Positions 61,131 to 64,000 of a DNA stretch of 64,000 bases are shown one piece after another; the first letter of the stretch is position 1; each line of letters begins with the position of its first letter. Under the pieces are notes generated by a model. That model made no database searches and had not been told where the DNA came from. It was given only the letters and a program-made list of their open reading frames with translations. The translations under genes and the position numbers were made by a program. The stretch is from Parasponia andersonii (Eukaryota > Streptophyta > Magnoliopsida > Rosales > Cannabaceae): NCBI GenBank assembly GCA_002914805.1, contig JXTB01000228.1:37214-101213 (forward strand), read 5' to 3'.

Positions 61131-62200
61131 TATCCTATTATTTTATTTATTTACTATTTAAAATAAATTTACATTAATTTTATTTTTATTTTTTGTTCTT
61201 TTTTCTTATCATTTTAATTTGGTTTTAACTAGTTAATTACAAAAAATTTCTAAACATTTTACTCTACAAATTAGTAATTAAATATTAATTTACTAATCAA
61301 AATTAATTACTTAAAGTTACTTCAAAATAATCTTTTAAAAATATCTTATTCAATTAATAAATTAATTCATTATTATTCATTCCATTATTAAATTCTAATA
61401 AATTGAAATTCTAATCTAAAAAGTTTTTAACTCATAAACTAAAATAAAAAATATTAACAAAAATCAGAATTTAACATAAAAAAACATCCAACTAAACAAT
61501 TCTTCATACTCAATCCACATTCTCAAAACATAAACATCTACCAAGATCTAATATCCAATAAAACTAATAATATAATCCAATAATTTAATATCCAATAACA
61601 CTATATCCATTAAAACTAATCACATATTCCAATAATCAAATAATCAATATCCAATAATCTATTAAAAATCCATATCTAATATTTAAAAACCCAATAAATG
61701 TTCATATTCCTAATAATATAATATCAAAATAAAAAACAAAACTTAAAAAGTACACCAATATTTGATTTTTTTCTAATATTACAATATTTATTTTAATTAA
61801 CAACAAAACAAAACTAAAATATCAACATATAATCATATATGTATGTAAAATCCAAATTTACCTAATATTACAACATATTTTTTTAATTATTTAAATAAAA
61901 AAATATAACTACAAATAAATAAAAAACTAACCTATTAAACTTCAAGGGAGAGGTGGCTCATGGCGACGGGACAAAGACAATGGCGGCGGTCTTCAAAAAA
62001 TACAAAAATAAATAAATAATAAAGGAATAAAGATAGAAAGAGAGAGAAATAGCAAAAAGAAACTCATCAATGCAAGACGAAATTGATTTCTAAGTAGAGG
62101 GAGAGAGAGACGAAAAAATGAGAGAGAAGAATATTGATTTTTGAGTATAGAAACTGATCATTAAATGAAATGTACCGTTTCATTTAAAGCCAAAAAATTT
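61131..62200. other. AT-rich part of the CACTA-like element
   Basis: No coding sequence. A small GC-rich patch with GGCGACGG and GGCGGCGG at 61956-61992 and a GA-rich stretch at 62030-62130 may be the 5' transcribed part of the element. Confidence 0.4.
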
Positions 62201-62300
62201 ATGGCGATCAATTTAACCACTTAAATTTTTGTGAAATATCTAAAACAGCGACAATTGTCGTCTTATCGTTGCTTTAAAGTCAAACTCAAGTATCCTAACA

Positions 62301-63307
62301 AGATTGGCAACTAAGAGATGACCAATAATTCAATGCTCATTAACTCCATGGTATAAAATACATGTATTATAAATTGAAAAAAAAAGTATTATTGCAAAGT
62401 TCGAAGGAAATACATAAGAAAACAGAGCCAAATTTGCCAGAAAAGAAAAACACTACGAAGTTATGCCTCACTAAATCTTGACTAGGTAAAACATATTGGA
62501 GAAAATCTTAAGTAAAACCTGGCTAGGTTACATTAGCTAAAGCAGCATTTTGGTAAAATAAAAATGTCCCTATAGACTAATCTTGAAAAAGAACTTGGAA
62601 GATAATGCCACCACAGTTTAACTTGTCATGTAAAATCTCCTAATTTTTATGAAGGGTATACTCGTAATTTCACCACAATGGGTTATTTTTTTATTTATTT
62701 AAATATTTATGGAAATAAGTTTAAATTTGAATTGCGAGTTTAAATGTGAAGATATTGAGGAACAAGGGGTCAACCTATGATTTTCGGGACTAAATTGAAA
62801 GGAAAAATGTGAATGTGGTCAAACTACGATCTTAAAGAGTTGAGATCCCATTAAGCTTGTCGTACGTGGCCCAAAATACTCAAGAGCCCAAACCCCTTTT
62901 TCTTCCTCTCTTCTTCTTCCCCACGTGAGAAACCACCCCCCTCCCCATAGCACCCTAGGTTGGCCGACGCGCCACCCGCTTGAAAGCTTAGCCTCAACCA
63001 AGGTCATGTTGTCATTCTTTGCCACCGGAGCTGTTGTGTAGAGGTAAATAGAAGAGCTCAAAAATATCATTGTTTTTTGTCACCTTTGGCCACTGCAAGC
63101 CCTGCAGTAGACAAGTTAGCTCAAACTCATTGTCCTCATGAACCTTTGACCACCTACTAGCAACGAACAAATTCGGTAAGAATGATTTTCAAATTTAGGA
63201 CAAATTTCAATATTATATATAAAATGGTTGGCTTATGTTAGGGACATCGGAATTAATTTCTGAGATTAAATTGGCGATTAGTGAGCTTGAGAAATGAATT
63301 TTGACAT
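62301..63307. other. Probable gypsy LTR-like sequence
   Basis: Phrases at 62640-63310 such as GGTCAACCTATGATTTTCGGG and a C-rich stretch with CCACGTGAGAAACCACCCC resemble LTRs of plant gypsy elements. No boundaries were found. An 83-codon minus-strand ORF here has no recognisable product. Confidence 0.35.
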
Positions 63308-63315
63308 ATTACACT
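63308..63315. repeat. Target-site duplication ATTACACT, left
   Basis: Exact match to 63859-63866 across the MITE. Confidence 0.9.
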
Positions 63316-63858
63316 TAGGGCTGATAATTTTCTACACGACTTGAAAACGACACGAAATAAACGGGTTTGGGTGACCTATTTAATTTTCGTGTTAATTTCA
63401 AGTTGACGCGTGTAACACGTATAATAAACGTGTAACTTTCAGGTTAACCCGCTTAATCTGAAAAGGACCCGTATAACCCGTTTAATTAAACGTGTCGTGT
63501 TAACATGACAATAATACAACACATTTATTAATATTTTAATATATTAAACGTGATTTGATTAATTCTAAGCATATTTATAGGAGTAAAATTAAATTAAATA
63601 ATGTATAATCATGTTTAATTAGAATAATCGTGTCAATTTTAACTAATCGTATCAAATGAGTCATAATATGATACATGACACGTTTATTAAACGGGTTACA
63701 CGTGTCATGTCGTGTTATATATATATTAATCGTGTCGTATTCGGATTTAAATTTTTGACACATTTATTAATCGTGTCATATTCGGGTTAAGTGTTATCGT
63801 ATCATATCGTAATCATGTCGACCCCAACACGACACGATAACACAAATTGCTAGCCCTA
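63316..63858. mobile_element. hAT-type MITE, 543 bp, complete
   Basis: Ends TAGGGCTGATAATTT and, complemented, TAGGGCTAGCAATTT, short imperfect inverted repeats. An exact 8-bp duplication ATTACACT flanks it, as hAT elements make. The interior is rich in ACACGTGT-, AACCCGTTTAA- and CGTGTCGTGTT-type words, partly palindromic. No transposase ORF, so it depends on another element. Confidence 0.88.
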
Positions 63859-63866
63859 ATTACACT
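63859..63866. repeat. Target-site duplication ATTACACT, right
   Basis: Exact match to 63308-63315. Confidence 0.9.
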
Positions 63867-64000
63867 TATAGGTTTCAGTCGGGCATAGAAACTGAGGCAT
63901 GAGAGGCTTGGATTTTGCCTCGTTTTGTACACAGAGCTTGGAGTTTTGCCAGAATCATAATTGAATGAATTTGGTATCTAACTTTACAATTTTGAGCATG

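Larger units (their letters stand above)
56798..62300 (-). mobile_element. CACTA (En/Spm) element remnant
   Basis: The left end has ACTACAAGAAC, like a CACTA terminus, then subterminal words such as AAAGCGACGACAAT and GTGGCAATAACTATTGCCAC. The right side (62240-62290) has CAGCGACAATTGTCGTC and GTTGCTTTAAAG, the same words inverted. Minus-strand pieces of a plant CACTA protein lie between them. A hairpin and a satellite array occupy 59965-61130. The right terminus proper was not found, so the boundaries are approximate. Confidence 0.55.

Noticed and set aside
62819..63070. 83-codon minus-strand ORF
   Set aside because: Lies in C-rich LTR-like sequence and has no recognisable domain.

Overview
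The window is plant nuclear DNA, most likely from a eudicot. The evidence is a spliced BEL1-like homeobox gene with canonical plant exon structure, remnants of FD-type bZIP and RIO2 kinase genes, and a dense load of plant transposons (Tat and chromovirus Ty3/gypsy, Ty1/copia, L1-type LINE, CACTA, hAT and microsatellite-nested MITEs). Base composition is strongly AT-rich with many (TA)n tracts. I cannot name the species. No rRNA, tRNA or CRISPR signal was seen. Two single N characters (3088 and 6773) look like contig joins.

Layout. 1-6598: 3' part of a Tat-lineage gypsy element on the plus strand: integrase end, a short-repeat spacer, an internal polypurine tract, a spliced antisense gene of the 'putative gypsy type transposon' family (present twice because of a 1.41 kb duplication ending at an N), a second polypurine tract and an LTR. 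6599-6772: leader-like sequence cut by the second N. 6774-9528: AT-rich non-coding. 9529-13836: an FD-like bZIP pseudogene split by a decayed copia element (9862-13654) with near-perfect target duplication. 14335-20090: a minus-strand L1-type LINE split by a 1.65 kb solo LTR with a 5-bp target duplication. 20091-24770: AT-rich, tandem duplications, a MITE. 24770-30174: a RIO2 kinase pseudogene that keeps introns but has lost the exons for the catalytic core. 30745-32440: a large inverted repeat with about 630-bp arms. 32511-33890: 5' end of a copia element. 34157-35995: minus-strand gypsy gag/protease remnant. 36000-47242: gypsy-like non-coding sequence into which a chromovirus (40854-46895, both LTRs) inserted. 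47243-50150: a MITE and a possible CACTA remnant. 50596-53773: the one gene that looks intact, a BLH1-like TALE homeobox gene on the minus strand. 55552-56745: two (TA)n-nested MITEs. 56798-62300: a CACTA-like remnant containing a hairpin and a roughly 100-bp satellite array. 62640-64000: LTR-like sequence carrying a complete hAT-type MITE.

How it fits together. Only the BLH gene is likely to serve the host: its product should pair with KNOX proteins and act in the nucleus. FD and RIO2 are represented only by broken copies. Everything else is nested mobile DNA, and much of its order of insertion can be read from target-site duplications. The most unusual structures are the multi-exon antisense gene inside the Tat element, the large inverted repeat with outward-facing TATA boxes, and a MITE family found repeatedly between (TA)n tracts.
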